Source: Candidatus Buchananbacteria bacterium
GTDB taxonomy: Bacteria > Patescibacteriota > Patescibacteriia > 2-01-FULL-39-33
Direction of reading: 5' to 3'
Assembly: GCA_903859075.1 (NCBI GenBank)
Contig: CAIOLF010000003.1
Location: 1 to 43,968 of the forward strand
Length of the DNA stretch: 43,968 nt
The translations under genes were made by a program, and so were the position numbers. Positions 14,637 through 24,000 of the stretch are shown here, one piece after another; positions within the stretch are counted from its first letter, which is position 1, and every line of letters begins with the position of its first letter. The notes under the pieces are model-generated. The model was not told the origin of the DNA. It did not search any database and saw only the letters and a program-made list of their open reading frames with translations.

Positions 14637-15746
14637 TTAGCGCGGAATAATTTTGTTTTTATTGATATTGATGATTATTCCTAAAATAAAGATAATAGTG
14701 ACCAAAAAACTGCCGCCATAAGAGACCAGGGGCAAAGAAATACCGGTTACCGGCAAAAGGCCGATGCACATGCCGATGTTAATGAAAATATGGATAAATA
14801 ATAGCGCTAGGACCAGTAAGCAAAAAAACAGCGAGAAGTCGTCCGGGGCGCGAATGGCAATTTTATAAATGCGGTAAAAGAGCAGGCTAAAGAAAGCTAA
14901 AATAAAAAGCACGCCGACAAGCCCCAATTCCTCGGCAATAACGGAAAAGATAAAGTCAGTCTGGCTCTCCGGGATGAATTTCAGCTGGCTTTGCGAGCCA
15001 AAACTTAGCCCTTTGCCAAAGAGGCCGCCTGAGCCGACGGCGATGACCGATTGCTGGACGTTATAGCCGCGGCCTAAGGGATCGAGATTAGGATTAAAAA
15101 AGGTGATGACACGGTCTTTTTGATAATCCTTGAAGACAAACAGCCAACTGCTAAGTAAGAGGATGCCAATGCCGCCGATAACGAGCAACATCTGCCATTT
15201 ATTTTTCACCATTAAAATAAAAGATATCAGCCAGATAAAAAATAACACCAGAGCGGATCCAAAATCAGGCTGCAACATTACCAATGCCAGCGGCACCAAT
15301 GCTAAAACTCCGATAGACATCAAATGGCGGAATTTATGGATGGTGCGGCCGTAGCGCCGGGCGATATCGGCGAGCACCATAATGAGAAATACTTTCATCA
15401 GTTCCACCGGCTGGAAACTGAAAATTCCCAAGTTAAACCAGCCGCGCGAACCGCGAATGGTTGAGCCCAGAGGCGTTAAGACTAGGATTAACAGCAATAA
15501 AGACACCAGGTAACCGGCCCAACCGATTTTTTGCCAGCTGCGGTAATTGATTTGGGCCGCTGCCAGGAAAATAATCAGGCCGATGGCAATAAAGATCAAT
15601 TGTTTGTTGAAATTTATGAATTCGCCGGTGCCGCGTCCCAGGGCGACGCTATAAATCGCGGCCAATCCGAAAGCGATTAGTAGCAGCATGGGCAAAAAAA
15701 TAAACCAATCGAATTTGTCCAGTAATTTATAAAAATTTAATTTCAT
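14637..15746 (-). CDS. rodA: RodA/FtsW-family peptidoglycan glycosyltransferase
   Basis: The 369-residue polytopic protein of the SEDS family has about ten membrane helices. Typical sequences are RGSRGWFNLGIFSFQPVELMK, the DFIFSVIAEELG motif with the functionally important acidic residue, and the final GISLPLVSYGGS. SEDS proteins polymerise lipid II together with a class B penicillin-binding protein. RodA serves side-wall growth, and FtsW is the alternative assignment. It begins 2 nt after the preceding permease stop, so it may share a transcript with the export operon. No PBP2 gene is adjacent. Confidence 0.88.
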   Translation of the reverse strand: MKLNFYKLLDKFDWFIFLPMLLLIAFGLAAIYSVALGRGTGEFINFNKQLIFIAIGLIIFLAAAQINYRSWQKIGWAGYLVSLLLLILVLTPLGSTIRGSRGWFNLGIFSFQPVELMKVFLIMVLADIARRYGRTIHKFRHLMSIGVLALVPLALVMLQPDFGSALVLFFIWLISFILMVKNKWQMLLVIGGIGILLLSSWLFVFKDYQKDRVITFFNPNLDPLGRGYNVQQSVIAVGSGGLFGKGLSFGSQSQLKFIPESQTDFIFSVIAEELGLVGVLFILAFFSLLFYRIYKIAIRAPDDFSLFFCLLVLALLFIHIFINIGMCIGLLPVTGISLPLVSYGGSFLVTIIFILGIIININKNKIIPR

Positions 15747-15748
15747 AT

Positions 15749-16999
15749 TTATTCTCGGCCTAGGGCGGTAATAGGATTAAGCAGGGCCGCTTTGCGGGCG
15801 GGATAATAACCGAAAATCAGGCCGACAGCGGCGCAAAAGCCGAAGGCGATCAGGATGGCTTGCGGCGGCAGATAAAAGCTCCAGCTGAAGCCGAAATTAC
15901 CGGCGATAATGCTGATGAGAAATGATAAAGAAACTCCGGCGACGATCCCGATCAATCCCCCAAACAGAGTCACGACTATCGCTTCCCAAAGAAATTGCCA
16001 AAGTATTTGGCTGTTTTTGGCGCCAATAGCTTTGCGCAAGCCGATTTCGTAAGTTCTTTCCGTGACTGACACGTACATGATATTCATAATGCCGACGCCG
16101 CCGACCAGCAGTGAGATGCCGGCAATGGAAATGAGCAGCAAGGTGATGCCGCCGAATATTTTATTAATCATGTCCCTGGCTTCAGCCATCGTAGTGACGG
16201 CAAAATCATCGTCTTGACTGTCGGTAATGCCGTGCTTTTCGCGCATCAAATCGGTAATGGCGGCGGCGGTCTCATCTTGCTTAGCGGTATCTTTTACCTG
16301 AAAGGCGGAAGACATGATATAGTCGATTCCCAGCAATAACTTTTGCGCTGTTTGCACGGGAATATACACCATGCTGTCAAAATCCAAACCGAAGCCGTTG
16401 CCTCTTTCTTTTAGAATTCCAATTACTTGATATTTCTGTTGGCCGATTTTTATGCTTTGTCCAACAGGATTTTGGTTGCCAAAAAGTTTTTGCTGCACTT
16501 TTGCTCCCAAGACCGCAACCTTTGCCGATTGATTATCCTCTTCTTTGCTATACATGCGGCCGGAAGCGATTTTTGCCTTATCAATGTCGATAAAAGAAGG
16601 AGAAATTCCCAGATAGTTTATCGTCTTATTCTGGTCAAGATAAGAAACAACGGCTTGGCCGATCACTAAAGCGTAATAACTTTTGATATTAGGTAGCTTG
16701 GCGATGGCGTTTGCCTCGCTGAGCTTGAAAGTAGTTATTTGGACTCCCTGAGCCATGGCACCGCCGCTGCCGAAATTTCCTCTTTTAGGAATCCGCACCT
16801 CGACTTGGATGATGTCATTGCCAAAAGCATCTACTTGGCCGAGTATCAGGCCTTTTAAGCTGTCTCCGGCGGAGAGCACGATAATCACCGCGGCAATGCC
16901 AATGGCAATGCCAAGTATCGTCAGGGAGGTCCTGGTCTTATTTCGAGAGAGTGATTGCCAGGCGATTTTAAAAGGTAAAATTAAATCCATATTATTCAT
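15749..16999 (-). CDS. MacB/FtsX-type ABC transporter permease (second copy)
   Basis: The 416-residue protein has the MacB permease layout: an N-terminal cytoplasmic segment and helix (LTILGIAIGIAAVIIVLSAG), a large extracytoplasmic MacB_PCD domain (about 55-270), and three C-terminal helices with GGVGIMNIMYVSVTERTYEIGLRKAIGA. It has no ATPase domain of its own; the ATPase is at 18251. It overlaps the upstream permease gene by 8 bp (ATGAATAA), so the two are translationally coupled. The sister permease is similar but clearly diverged, suggesting a heterodimer. Confidence 0.92.
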   Translation of the reverse strand: MNNMDLILPFKIAWQSLSRNKTRTSLTILGIAIGIAAVIIVLSAGDSLKGLILGQVDAFGNDIIQVEVRIPKRGNFGSGGAMAQGVQITTFKLSEANAIAKLPNIKSYYALVIGQAVVSYLDQNKTINYLGISPSFIDIDKAKIASGRMYSKEEDNQSAKVAVLGAKVQQKLFGNQNPVGQSIKIGQQKYQVIGILKERGNGFGLDFDSMVYIPVQTAQKLLLGIDYIMSSAFQVKDTAKQDETAAAITDLMREKHGITDSQDDDFAVTTMAEARDMINKIFGGITLLLISIAGISLLVGGVGIMNIMYVSVTERTYEIGLRKAIGAKNSQILWQFLWEAIVVTLFGGLIGIVAGVSLSFLISIIAGNFGFSWSFYLPPQAILIAFGFCAAVGLIFGYYPARKAALLNPITALGRE

Positions 17000-18227
17000 A
17001 TCTTAACGCCTCGATCGGATTCAGCTTGGCGGCCCGGCTGGCCGGATAAATGCCAAAGATTAAGCCAACGGCGAAGGCGACGCCGCAGCCGACAATAATC
17101 GATAGCGGAGAAACTATCAGATCCCACTGATAACCCAGGTAACGGGCGATTAACGCGATAATAAAAGAAATGATTACCCCGATAATAATGCCGACGATGC
17201 CGCCGGTTAAGGTAATGGCTACGGATTCAAAAATGAACTGCGTCATAATGTCGGAACGGCGGGCGCCAATGGCTTTGCGCAGGCCGATTTCGCGCACTCG
17301 TTCATTGACAGCGGCCAGCATTATATTCATGACGCCGACGCCGCCGACGATAAGCGAAATACCGGCAATCGCCGCCAAAAAGAATTTAAGGGCGTTAGTG
17401 ATGGTTTTTAAGATATCAATGGCCTGCTTGGTGGTACGCACGGAAAAATCATCAGCGGCTGTTCCCGAAATATTATGGCGATCGCGCAGCAACAGCCGGA
17501 TATCTTCGCTGGCCGCGTCGATATTCTCGCCAGCGTTAATTTTAACTCTGATGTAATTGACGTACTTGATTCCCAGCATGATTTTTTGCGCCGTAGACAC
17601 CGGAATAAAAATATTGCTGTCTTGGCTTTGAAATCCCGAAGACCCCCTTTCTTTCATTACGCCGATTACTTCAAAAAACTCTTTTTTTATTTTGATTGTT
17701 TTCCCCAGGGGATCGCCGTTGCCGAATAAGTCCTGCGCCGCTTGGTAGCCCAGAATAGCCACCCGAACACTCCCCTTTTCTTCATCAAGATTAAAAAAAC
17801 GCCCGGTTCCCAGCTCGGCATTTTCTACTTTTAAGTAATCAGCCATGACGCCGTAAAAGTTAATATCGGATTTATTGTTTTGATAAACGGCCGTGCCGAC
17901 GCCGGTATTGTAAGAAGTCACCGCTTCGACATTGGGCACCTGGCTGGCGATGGCGAGAGCGTCTTCATATTTTAGGGTGGTAATGACGATTCCCAAAGCT
18001 GAGGCCGGCGGTCCGTTTTGATCGGAGGCGCCGGGCAGGATTCCCACCAAATTGGTGCCAATGGAATTGAGCTGATTGATAATCAAGCTTTGAGCGCCGG
18101 CGCCGACGGAAATAATAATAATCACCGACGCAATGCCGATGATTATTCCCAGGGCCGTCAAGAAGCTCCTGGCTTTATTTTTCTTTAAAACTAAAAAAGA
18201 TAGTTTTAGAGTATCTCTGATATTCAT
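16992..18227 (-). CDS. MacB/FtsX-type ABC transporter permease (first copy)
   Basis: The 411-residue protein has the same architecture as its downstream neighbour: an N-terminal helix (FLTALGIIIGIASVIIIISVG), an extracytoplasmic domain, and three C-terminal helices with GGVGVMNIMLAAVNERVREIGLRKAIGAR. It works with the ATPase encoded 23 bp upstream and the adaptor protein before that. Systems of this type push peptides, lipoproteins or toxins across the envelope without transporting them through the membrane themselves; the substrate here is unknown. Confidence 0.93.
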   Translation of the reverse strand: MNIRDTLKLSFLVLKKNKARSFLTALGIIIGIASVIIIISVGAGAQSLIINQLNSIGTNLVGILPGASDQNGPPASALGIVITTLKYEDALAIASQVPNVEAVTSYNTGVGTAVYQNNKSDINFYGVMADYLKVENAELGTGRFFNLDEEKGSVRVAILGYQAAQDLFGNGDPLGKTIKIKKEFFEVIGVMKERGSSGFQSQDSNIFIPVSTAQKIMLGIKYVNYIRVKINAGENIDAASEDIRLLLRDRHNISGTAADDFSVRTTKQAIDILKTITNALKFFLAAIAGISLIVGGVGVMNIMLAAVNERVREIGLRKAIGARRSDIMTQFIFESVAITLTGGIVGIIIGVIISFIIALIARYLGYQWDLIVSPLSIIVGCGVAFAVGLIFGIYPASRAAKLNPIEALRYE

Positions 18228-18250
18228 AGTCCGTATGGCAAGAAGGTTTC

Positions 18251-18967
18251 CTATTTTATCAATTCCCCGTCTTTAGTGCTGCGCCGATTATTCACTACTT
18301 GATCCTCGCAGACCAGGCCGTCGCACAGCTTAATGATGCGCTTGGCATGCCTCGCCGTGTCATGTTCGTGTGTTACCAAAATTATAGTATGGCCATCATT
18401 ATTTAATTTTTCCAGAATTTCCATGATTGCTTGGCCGGATTTGGTGTCTAGGTTGCCAGTCGGTTCATCGGCAAAAATAATACTGGGGTTGTTGACCAGC
18501 GCCCGGGCAATGGCTACTCGCTGTTTTTCACCGCCGGACAGCTGATTGGAAAAGTTTTTTATCCGATGATTCAGGTCGACTGATTTGATGGCGGCAGTTA
18601 CCAGCTCGGTTTGATTTTTCTTTTTTGAATAAAGCAGCGGTAAGCGGACATTTTCAAAAACGCTGGTTTTAGGCAGCAAGTTAAAGGCCTGAAAGACAAA
18701 TCCGACCTCCTCGTTCCTAATTCTTGCCAGCTGATCCTCATCCAAATTGCTGACGTCGCGGCCGCTGAACAGATATTTTCCGCTGGTGAGATTGTCTAAG
18801 AAGCCAAGAATATGCATCAGGGTTGATTTGCCCGATCCGGAGGGACCCATAATGGCGACAAATTCGCCTTGATTAATTTCAAAAGAAATTCCATGCAGGA
18901 CTTTAGTGACTACCTCGTCATTGACATAATCCTTTTTTATGTCGATTAATTTAATTAGCGGGGACAT
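18251..18967 (-). CDS. ABC transporter ATP-binding protein, LolD/MacB type
   Basis: The 238-residue ATPase has Walker A GPSGSGKST (41-49), a Q-loop at VFQAFNLLP, signature LSGGEKQRVAIARA (143-156), Walker B IIFADEP (163-169) and the H-loop LVTHE. The sequence is close to the MacB/LolD branch. It energises the two permeases downstream and follows the adaptor gene by 9 bp. Confidence 0.95.
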   Translation of the reverse strand: MSPLIKLIDIKKDYVNDEVVTKVLHGISFEINQGEFVAIMGPSGSGKSTLMHILGFLDNLTSGKYLFSGRDVSNLDEDQLARIRNEEVGFVFQAFNLLPKTSVFENVRLPLLYSKKKNQTELVTAAIKSVDLNHRIKNFSNQLSGGEKQRVAIARALVNNPSIIFADEPTGNLDTKSGQAIMEILEKLNNDGHTIILVTHEHDTARHAKRIIKLCDGLVCEDQVVNNRRSTKDGELIK

Positions 18968-18976
18968 AATTAGCTT

Positions 18977-20620
18977 TTATTTTCTAAAAGTGATGACTTT
19001 TTCCTTTTCCTGGAGTCCGGATAATATCTCGACTAGGCCGTTATCGGCTTTCAGTCCGGTGGTAATAGTTTTTTCGGTGATTTGATCCGTTCCGGCGAGC
19101 ACCTCGACATATTTGTCTCCCGGCTTATCGAGAGTGCCTTCGCGTACCTTGACGGCCCGTTGAGGAATATACAAGACGTCGTGCTTTTCCGCCGTGGAAA
19201 TAGTGGTGTTAGCCGTCATGCCGGGCTTGATCTGATCGTTCCAGGAATCTTTGTCAAAACTGACGGTGGCTTTGTAATAAATCACGTCAGAAATTACCGT
19301 CTGCGCCGGATCAATAAAAGAAATAGTTCCAGAAAAAATGTGATCTGAGCCGAAAGCGTCAAGCTCAATGCCGGCTTTATCGCCGATTTTTATTTTGGTG
19401 ATATCAGACTCGGAAATATCTATTTTAATTTCGTATTGTTCTTTGCCGATCATCTTAATGACTGACTTGCCCGCCTGGATCTGTTCGCCAATTTCATAAT
19501 TAACGAAAGTCACTTGGCCGTCAATCGGCGCGATGATTTGATAGTTTGACAGCAACGCTACGGCGCCAGCCAAATTGGCCTGGGCTTGGCTGACACCAGC
19601 TAAGGCCGAGGCCAGTTCAAAATTACGCGGACCGGCTTGCTTCAAATTCAACTCCGCTTGGCTGATAGCCAGATTATTTTTTAAGGAATCCAACTGGGAT
19701 TGGTAGCTGGATGATGAATTAATCAAGTTGGTTTTTGCCAGTTGCAAAGAATTCAGGGCGGCGGAGACGGCCGTCTGCTGAGCGGCAATGTCGGCTTTGA
19801 TGCTGTCTTTGACGGATTGCGGGTAAGCAGTGTTGGTAACCAGCGACTCGGTCAAGACGAATGATTTATCGACGTAATCGTTTAGCGTCAGCAAAAAATC
19901 ACGGATGCCGTTGGCCGCGTCTATAACTTGGTTGTAGTCGCCGGAGTTTTTAGCCGTCACCGCCAACGCCTTGGCATCACTGAGCGCTTTTACCTGAAGC
20001 TGGTAGTTATTTTCCACATAATATCTCAGTTGGATGTCGGTAAATTGCAGGTTCTTGATATTGGTATCCTTGATGAAATAATTATAAATTTTATCCAAGG
20101 CGGTCTGAGCGCTGAAAATGGCGCTATCAAAATTATCGATGGTTTTCTCTTTCAGGGTAATTAATTGGCTATTTTGATTACTGGTTAGAGAATTAATGTC
20201 GCTCTGCGCCTTAGTGACTTGGGCGGCGGTCAAATTAATATCTTCAGCTGAAGCTCCGGCTTTGACCCTCGCTAAATCGGCATTAGCCGCATTGACTGCG
20301 GCCCGAAGCTGGCTGACTTGCGCTTCAATACTGCTAGCCTCGATCCGCGCCAGAATTTGTCCGGCCTTGACCTGGGAACCTTCCTTGATTGGCAAAAAAA
20401 TTATTTTACCCTGGGCATTGAAATTCAATTCTATTTCTTTGGCCGACTGCACTGCTCCGGTGGCGGAAACGGTTTGGACGATAGCGCCTCTTTTTACGTC
20501 TTCAGTTGTTATTTCCTGCTTATTTTTATTGATGCCGGCCCGATACCAAAAAAAGCCGGCGCCGGCAATAATAATCACTAAGATGGCCCAAAGCCACCTG
20601 TTTTTAAGAATTTTTTTCAT
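18977..20620 (-). CDS. MacA/HlyD-type periplasmic adaptor protein with a long coiled coil
   Basis: The 547-residue protein has an N-terminal membrane anchor (about 9-27), a split biotinyl-lipoyl domain (GKIIFLPIKEGSQVKAGQILARIEAS, and later IIAPIDGQVTFVNYEIGEQIQAGKSVIK), a very long helical hairpin between them (about 85-355, with many Ala, Gln and Asn), and beta-barrel and membrane-proximal domains. It is longer than usual MacA proteins (about 370 residues) because of that hairpin. It is the first gene of the adaptor-ATPase-permease-permease operon. As CPR cells are not known to have a TolC-type outer membrane, the hairpin may span a thick wall or S-layer; this is inference. Confidence 0.9.
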   Translation of the reverse strand: MKKILKNRWLWAILVIIIAGAGFFWYRAGINKNKQEITTEDVKRGAIVQTVSATGAVQSAKEIELNFNAQGKIIFLPIKEGSQVKAGQILARIEASSIEAQVSQLRAAVNAANADLARVKAGASAEDINLTAAQVTKAQSDINSLTSNQNSQLITLKEKTIDNFDSAIFSAQTALDKIYNYFIKDTNIKNLQFTDIQLRYYVENNYQLQVKALSDAKALAVTAKNSGDYNQVIDAANGIRDFLLTLNDYVDKSFVLTESLVTNTAYPQSVKDSIKADIAAQQTAVSAALNSLQLAKTNLINSSSSYQSQLDSLKNNLAISQAELNLKQAGPRNFELASALAGVSQAQANLAGAVALLSNYQIIAPIDGQVTFVNYEIGEQIQAGKSVIKMIGKEQYEIKIDISESDITKIKIGDKAGIELDAFGSDHIFSGTISFIDPAQTVISDVIYYKATVSFDKDSWNDQIKPGMTANTTISTAEKHDVLYIPQRAVKVREGTLDKPGDKYVEVLAGTDQITEKTITTGLKADNGLVEILSGLQEKEKVITFRK

Positions 20621-20682
20621 AATAATTTATCTTTATTTAATCATTTGACCGATAGCCGGATAATCTTACTATATCCAGGCCA

Positions 20683-22281
20683 TCAAATCAAGCTTTTTCC
20701 TGTCATCTCTTCGGGTATCGGCAAATTCATGATTTTTAATATCGTCGGCGCCACGTCAGCCAGAATCCCTGATGGCTGGACCAAGCTCAAATCAGAATTT
20801 GGTATCTCCTTTACTCCCCCGGTTTTGCCTTCCCACTGCTTGCCGACTAGTATAAATGGCACCGGATAAGTACTGTGTTCCTTGTCGATTTCATTGGATT
20901 GCGGATTGATAATTTCTTCGGCATTGCCATGGTCGGCGGTAATAATCGCCAGCCCGTCTTTGGCCAGAATGATCTCCAGCAGCCGCTTCAGGCAGTCATC
21001 TATCACCTCGCAGGCCTTGATGGTCGCTTTAAGATTGCCGGTGTGAGCCACCATATCGCTATTGGCGAAATTTATGACAATAAAGTCATAACTATTATTC
21101 ATTATCGCTTCACTCGCCTTTTTGGTTATAATCTTGGCCGACATCTCCGGTTTTTTGTCATAGGCGGAGATTCTTGGCGAAGGAATAAGAATTCGCTCTT
21201 CATTTTCAAAGGGCGTCTCGCGGCCGCCGTTGAAGAAAAAAGTGACGTGAGCGTACTTTTCGGTTTCAGCAATATGCAGCTGCTTCAGTCCATTATCGGC
21301 CAAGACCTTGGCGAGCGGCTCATTAATCGCCTCTGGCGTAAAAGCGATTTCTACCGGCAAATCTTTTTCATATTCAGTCATGGCCACAAAATGAATGTTT
21401 TCCAAATAACTGCGCGGGAATTTTTCAAAACCCGGCAGGATAATAGCCTTGGTTATTTCCCGGGCGCGATCGGAACGAAAGTTAAAAAAGATAACACTAT
21501 CGTTATTTTGAATGAGCCGGATGGGTTTTTTATGCTCGTCAATCATGACCACCGGCAGGAATTCCTCGTCATAAACTTTATTATCATAGGATGCTTGCAC
21601 TGCTTCCTTAGCCAGGGTAAATTTCCCTTTGGCTTCGCCCAGTACCATGGCGGAATAAGCGCTCTCGATCCTGTCCCAATGATTGTCTCTGTCCATGGCA
21701 TAAAAACGGCCGGAAATGGAAGCGATTTTTCCGACTTTCAATTCATTCATTTTTTGTTCCAGCTTTTGGATGAAATCAAGGCCGGAATTATAGGGCATGT
21801 CGCGACCGTCGAGAAAGGCATGGACAAAAACATTCTTAAGTTTGCTTCTGGCGCAAAGATCCAGCAGCGAGTATAAATGCTCGATGGAACTATGAACATT
21901 ACCGGATGACGTCAGCCCCATCAGATGAAGCGAGCTTTTATTTTTTTGGGCATGCTCGATGGCGGCTAAGAAGGCCTTATTAGTAAAAAATGATCCATCA
22001 GAAATAGACCGGTTAATCCGAGACAAATTCTGATAAATCAATTTGCCAGCGCCCAGGTTCATGTGTCCAACCTCGGAATTGCCGATCTCGCCCCAGGACA
22101 ATCCGACTTCTTCGCCGGAGGCGTGGAGCGTCATAGCGGGGTAAGACTTGATTAATTTATCGATGTAAGGAGTTTTAGCTTGGCTGATAGCGTTACCAGC
22201 TGATGGCGGCGCTACCCCCCAGCCGTCGAGAATAATCAAGACTAGCGGCTTAGGTTGGTGAGTTTTATTTTTTTCAATCAT
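20683..22281 (-). CDS. gpmI: 2,3-bisphosphoglycerate-independent phosphoglycerate mutase (copy 1)
   Basis: The 532-residue enzyme of the alkaline phosphatase superfamily has a metal-binding Asp in LIILDGWG (Asp19), a catalytic Ser69 in GNSEVGHMNLGAG, the GRFYAMDRDNHWDR insert, SDMVAHTGN and ITADHGNAE. It interconverts 3- and 2-phosphoglycerate. The motif usually written SDGGVHS reads SSGNVHS here. It lies 6 bp downstream of a second, clearly different iPGM gene. No Shine-Dalgarno is visible. Confidence 0.95.
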   Translation of the reverse strand: MIEKNKTHQPKPLVLIILDGWGVAPPSAGNAISQAKTPYIDKLIKSYPAMTLHASGEEVGLSWGEIGNSEVGHMNLGAGKLIYQNLSRINRSISDGSFFTNKAFLAAIEHAQKNKSSLHLMGLTSSGNVHSSIEHLYSLLDLCARSKLKNVFVHAFLDGRDMPYNSGLDFIQKLEQKMNELKVGKIASISGRFYAMDRDNHWDRIESAYSAMVLGEAKGKFTLAKEAVQASYDNKVYDEEFLPVVMIDEHKKPIRLIQNNDSVIFFNFRSDRAREITKAIILPGFEKFPRSYLENIHFVAMTEYEKDLPVEIAFTPEAINEPLAKVLADNGLKQLHIAETEKYAHVTFFFNGGRETPFENEERILIPSPRISAYDKKPEMSAKIITKKASEAIMNNSYDFIVINFANSDMVAHTGNLKATIKACEVIDDCLKRLLEIILAKDGLAIITADHGNAEEIINPQSNEIDKEHSTYPVPFILVGKQWEGKTGGVKEIPNSDLSLVQPSGILADVAPTILKIMNLPIPEEMTGKSLI

Positions 22282-22287
22282 AATTTA

Positions 22288-23862
22288 TTAAATTAAGCTT
22301 TCTTTATTCATTAGAGAGCTCTTGTTGATGTCAAATAATTTTAAGATAGTCGGAGCAACATTGGCTAAGATCGGATGGGTTATTTTTTTTAATCTTAGCT
22401 TATCCTGACAGACAACAATGAACGGTACCGGATTAGTGGTATGCTCGGTAATTATTTCTTTGGTATTCAGATTTAACATATATTCAATGTTGCCGTGATC
22501 GGCGGTGATCAGCACGACGGCTTGGTGACGCTTAGCCGCCTGCACCACCTTTTTTACATAACCATCGACGGCCCTGACGGTCTTAATGGCCGCCTGCATA
22601 TTGCCGGTATGGCCGATCATGTCGGGACAGGCGAAATTGACGCAGATGAAATCATACTTGGGCAGCGCGCTTAAGATTTTGGCAGTGATTCTTGCCGTGG
22701 ACATCGCCGGCGTGCAGTCGTACGATTTTACCATCGGCGATGGGATATTGATGCGGTCCTCGCCATTAACCGGCGCGGCGTAGCCGCCATTAAAAAAGAA
22801 GGTGACATGGGCGTATTTTTCGCTTTCCGCCATATAAAGCTGCTTGGTCTGATGCAAAAGCATCGGTAAAGTCTCTTTAACGTCTTCAGACGGATAGGCG
22901 GACAGGATACTATCCAGATCCGGGCCAAAATCAGTCAGGGCCACAAATTGGATGTTTTTTAATATTTTTTTCCGTTTGTACTTCGGGGAGCCGGGATTCT
23001 TACTTTCAAAATAGGGCTGAACAAATGGCTTGGCTAATTGCCTGGCCCGGTCTGAGCGCAGATTAAAAAAGATAATAGCGTCATTATCGCTGATGCGCGG
23101 CGTCAGCTTGCCTTTGCGCCAGATAACGATCGGCTCAATGAATTCGTCGGTGATGTTGGCATTATAGGCGCGGGTAATTCCTTCCTGAGGACTGCTGGCC
23201 CGATGCTCGGCATGATTCGAGGTCATGGCATTATAGGCGCGGATAGTGCGATCCCAGGATTTTTTGCGGTCCATAGCGTAAAATCTGCCTATTACCGTGC
23301 AGATTATCTCATTCGGGCGCAGGACCCGTTCCAGCGCCATGATTGATTTTAGAGCGGAACGCGGCGGCGAATCGCGGCCGTCAGTAAATAGGTGCAGATA
23401 AATTTTTTTAATTTGCTGATGTCTGGCAAACATCAGCAGTGCCAATAAATGATCAGGATCGCTATGCGGACTCTGGCCATTGCTGAGCAGGCCCATGATA
23501 TGCAGGGCGGATTTATTATTTTTGACATGATTAGAAGCGGAGATAAAAGCCGGATTCTTGAAAAACTGGCCGGTATTTATCTGCTTGGATATCTTTACCA
23601 CATCCTGGTCGACGATTCTGCCCGCGCCAAGATTCATATGTCCCGCCTCGGAATTGCCGACTTGTTGCGGCGGCACGCCGACGCATTTTCCGGAAGCGCA
23701 CAACTGGGTCCAAGGATATTTTTTGTACAAAGAATTGATGAATGGCGGCTGAACCAAAAAAATCGGGTTGCTGGCATCATTTTTGCCAATACCCCAACCG
23801 TCGAGGATAAGTAAGATTACTTTTTTGTGATTTTTTTGTTTTTTAGTATTCTTCCTAGCCAT
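22288..23862 (-). CDS. gpmI: 2,3-bisphosphoglycerate-independent phosphoglycerate mutase (copy 2)
   Basis: The 524-residue protein has the same family features as its neighbour: Asp21 in LLILDGWG, Ser71 in GNSEAGHMNLGAG, GRFYAMDRKKSWDR, CPDMIGHTGN and ITADHGNIE. The segment equivalent to SDGGVHS reads SNGQSPHS, with an insertion. The N-terminus is extra basic. The two copies are only moderately alike, so the duplication is old or one was acquired. All visible catalytic residues are kept in both, so both could be active. An extended -10 promoter lies about 58 bp upstream. Confidence 0.93.
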   Translation of the reverse strand: MARKNTKKQKNHKKVILLILDGWGIGKNDASNPIFLVQPPFINSLYKKYPWTQLCASGKCVGVPPQQVGNSEAGHMNLGAGRIVDQDVVKISKQINTGQFFKNPAFISASNHVKNNKSALHIMGLLSNGQSPHSDPDHLLALLMFARHQQIKKIYLHLFTDGRDSPPRSALKSIMALERVLRPNEIICTVIGRFYAMDRKKSWDRTIRAYNAMTSNHAEHRASSPQEGITRAYNANITDEFIEPIVIWRKGKLTPRISDNDAIIFFNLRSDRARQLAKPFVQPYFESKNPGSPKYKRKKILKNIQFVALTDFGPDLDSILSAYPSEDVKETLPMLLHQTKQLYMAESEKYAHVTFFFNGGYAAPVNGEDRINIPSPMVKSYDCTPAMSTARITAKILSALPKYDFICVNFACPDMIGHTGNMQAAIKTVRAVDGYVKKVVQAAKRHQAVVLITADHGNIEYMLNLNTKEIITEHTTNPVPFIVVCQDKLRLKKITHPILANVAPTILKLFDINKSSLMNKESLI

Positions 23863-23919
23863 TTTTTGAGGAAATAATGAAAAATTAAAACAATAAAAAA
23901 AGATTCAGTCAATGGGTAT

Positions 23920-23928
23920 ATTATAACA
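23920..23928 (-). promoter_or_regulatory. Extended -10 promoter of the iPGM pair
   Basis: The minus strand reads TGTTATAAT; the start near 23913 gives a leader of about 50 nt. It lies just downstream of the enolase terminator. Confidence 0.55.
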
Positions 23929-23936
23929 GAAAGAAC

Positions 23937-23977
23937 TAAAAAAATAAAGGGACTCAAGTTGACATTTGAATCCCCTT
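23937..23977 (-). terminator. Terminator of eno
   Basis: A 12-bp stem (arms 23946-23957 and 23966-23977, two G-T pairs) with an 8-nt loop is followed on the minus strand by TTTATTTTTTT-like sequence. It separates eno from the iPGM genes. Confidence 0.85.
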
Positions 23978-24000
23978 AATTTCTTTAGTTTCTTGATTTT

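Noticed and set aside
20875..21876. Plus-strand 333-codon open frame opposite the first iPGM gene
   Set aside because: It is the antisense shadow of a well-conserved gene, with no ribosome-binding site and no recognisable motif.
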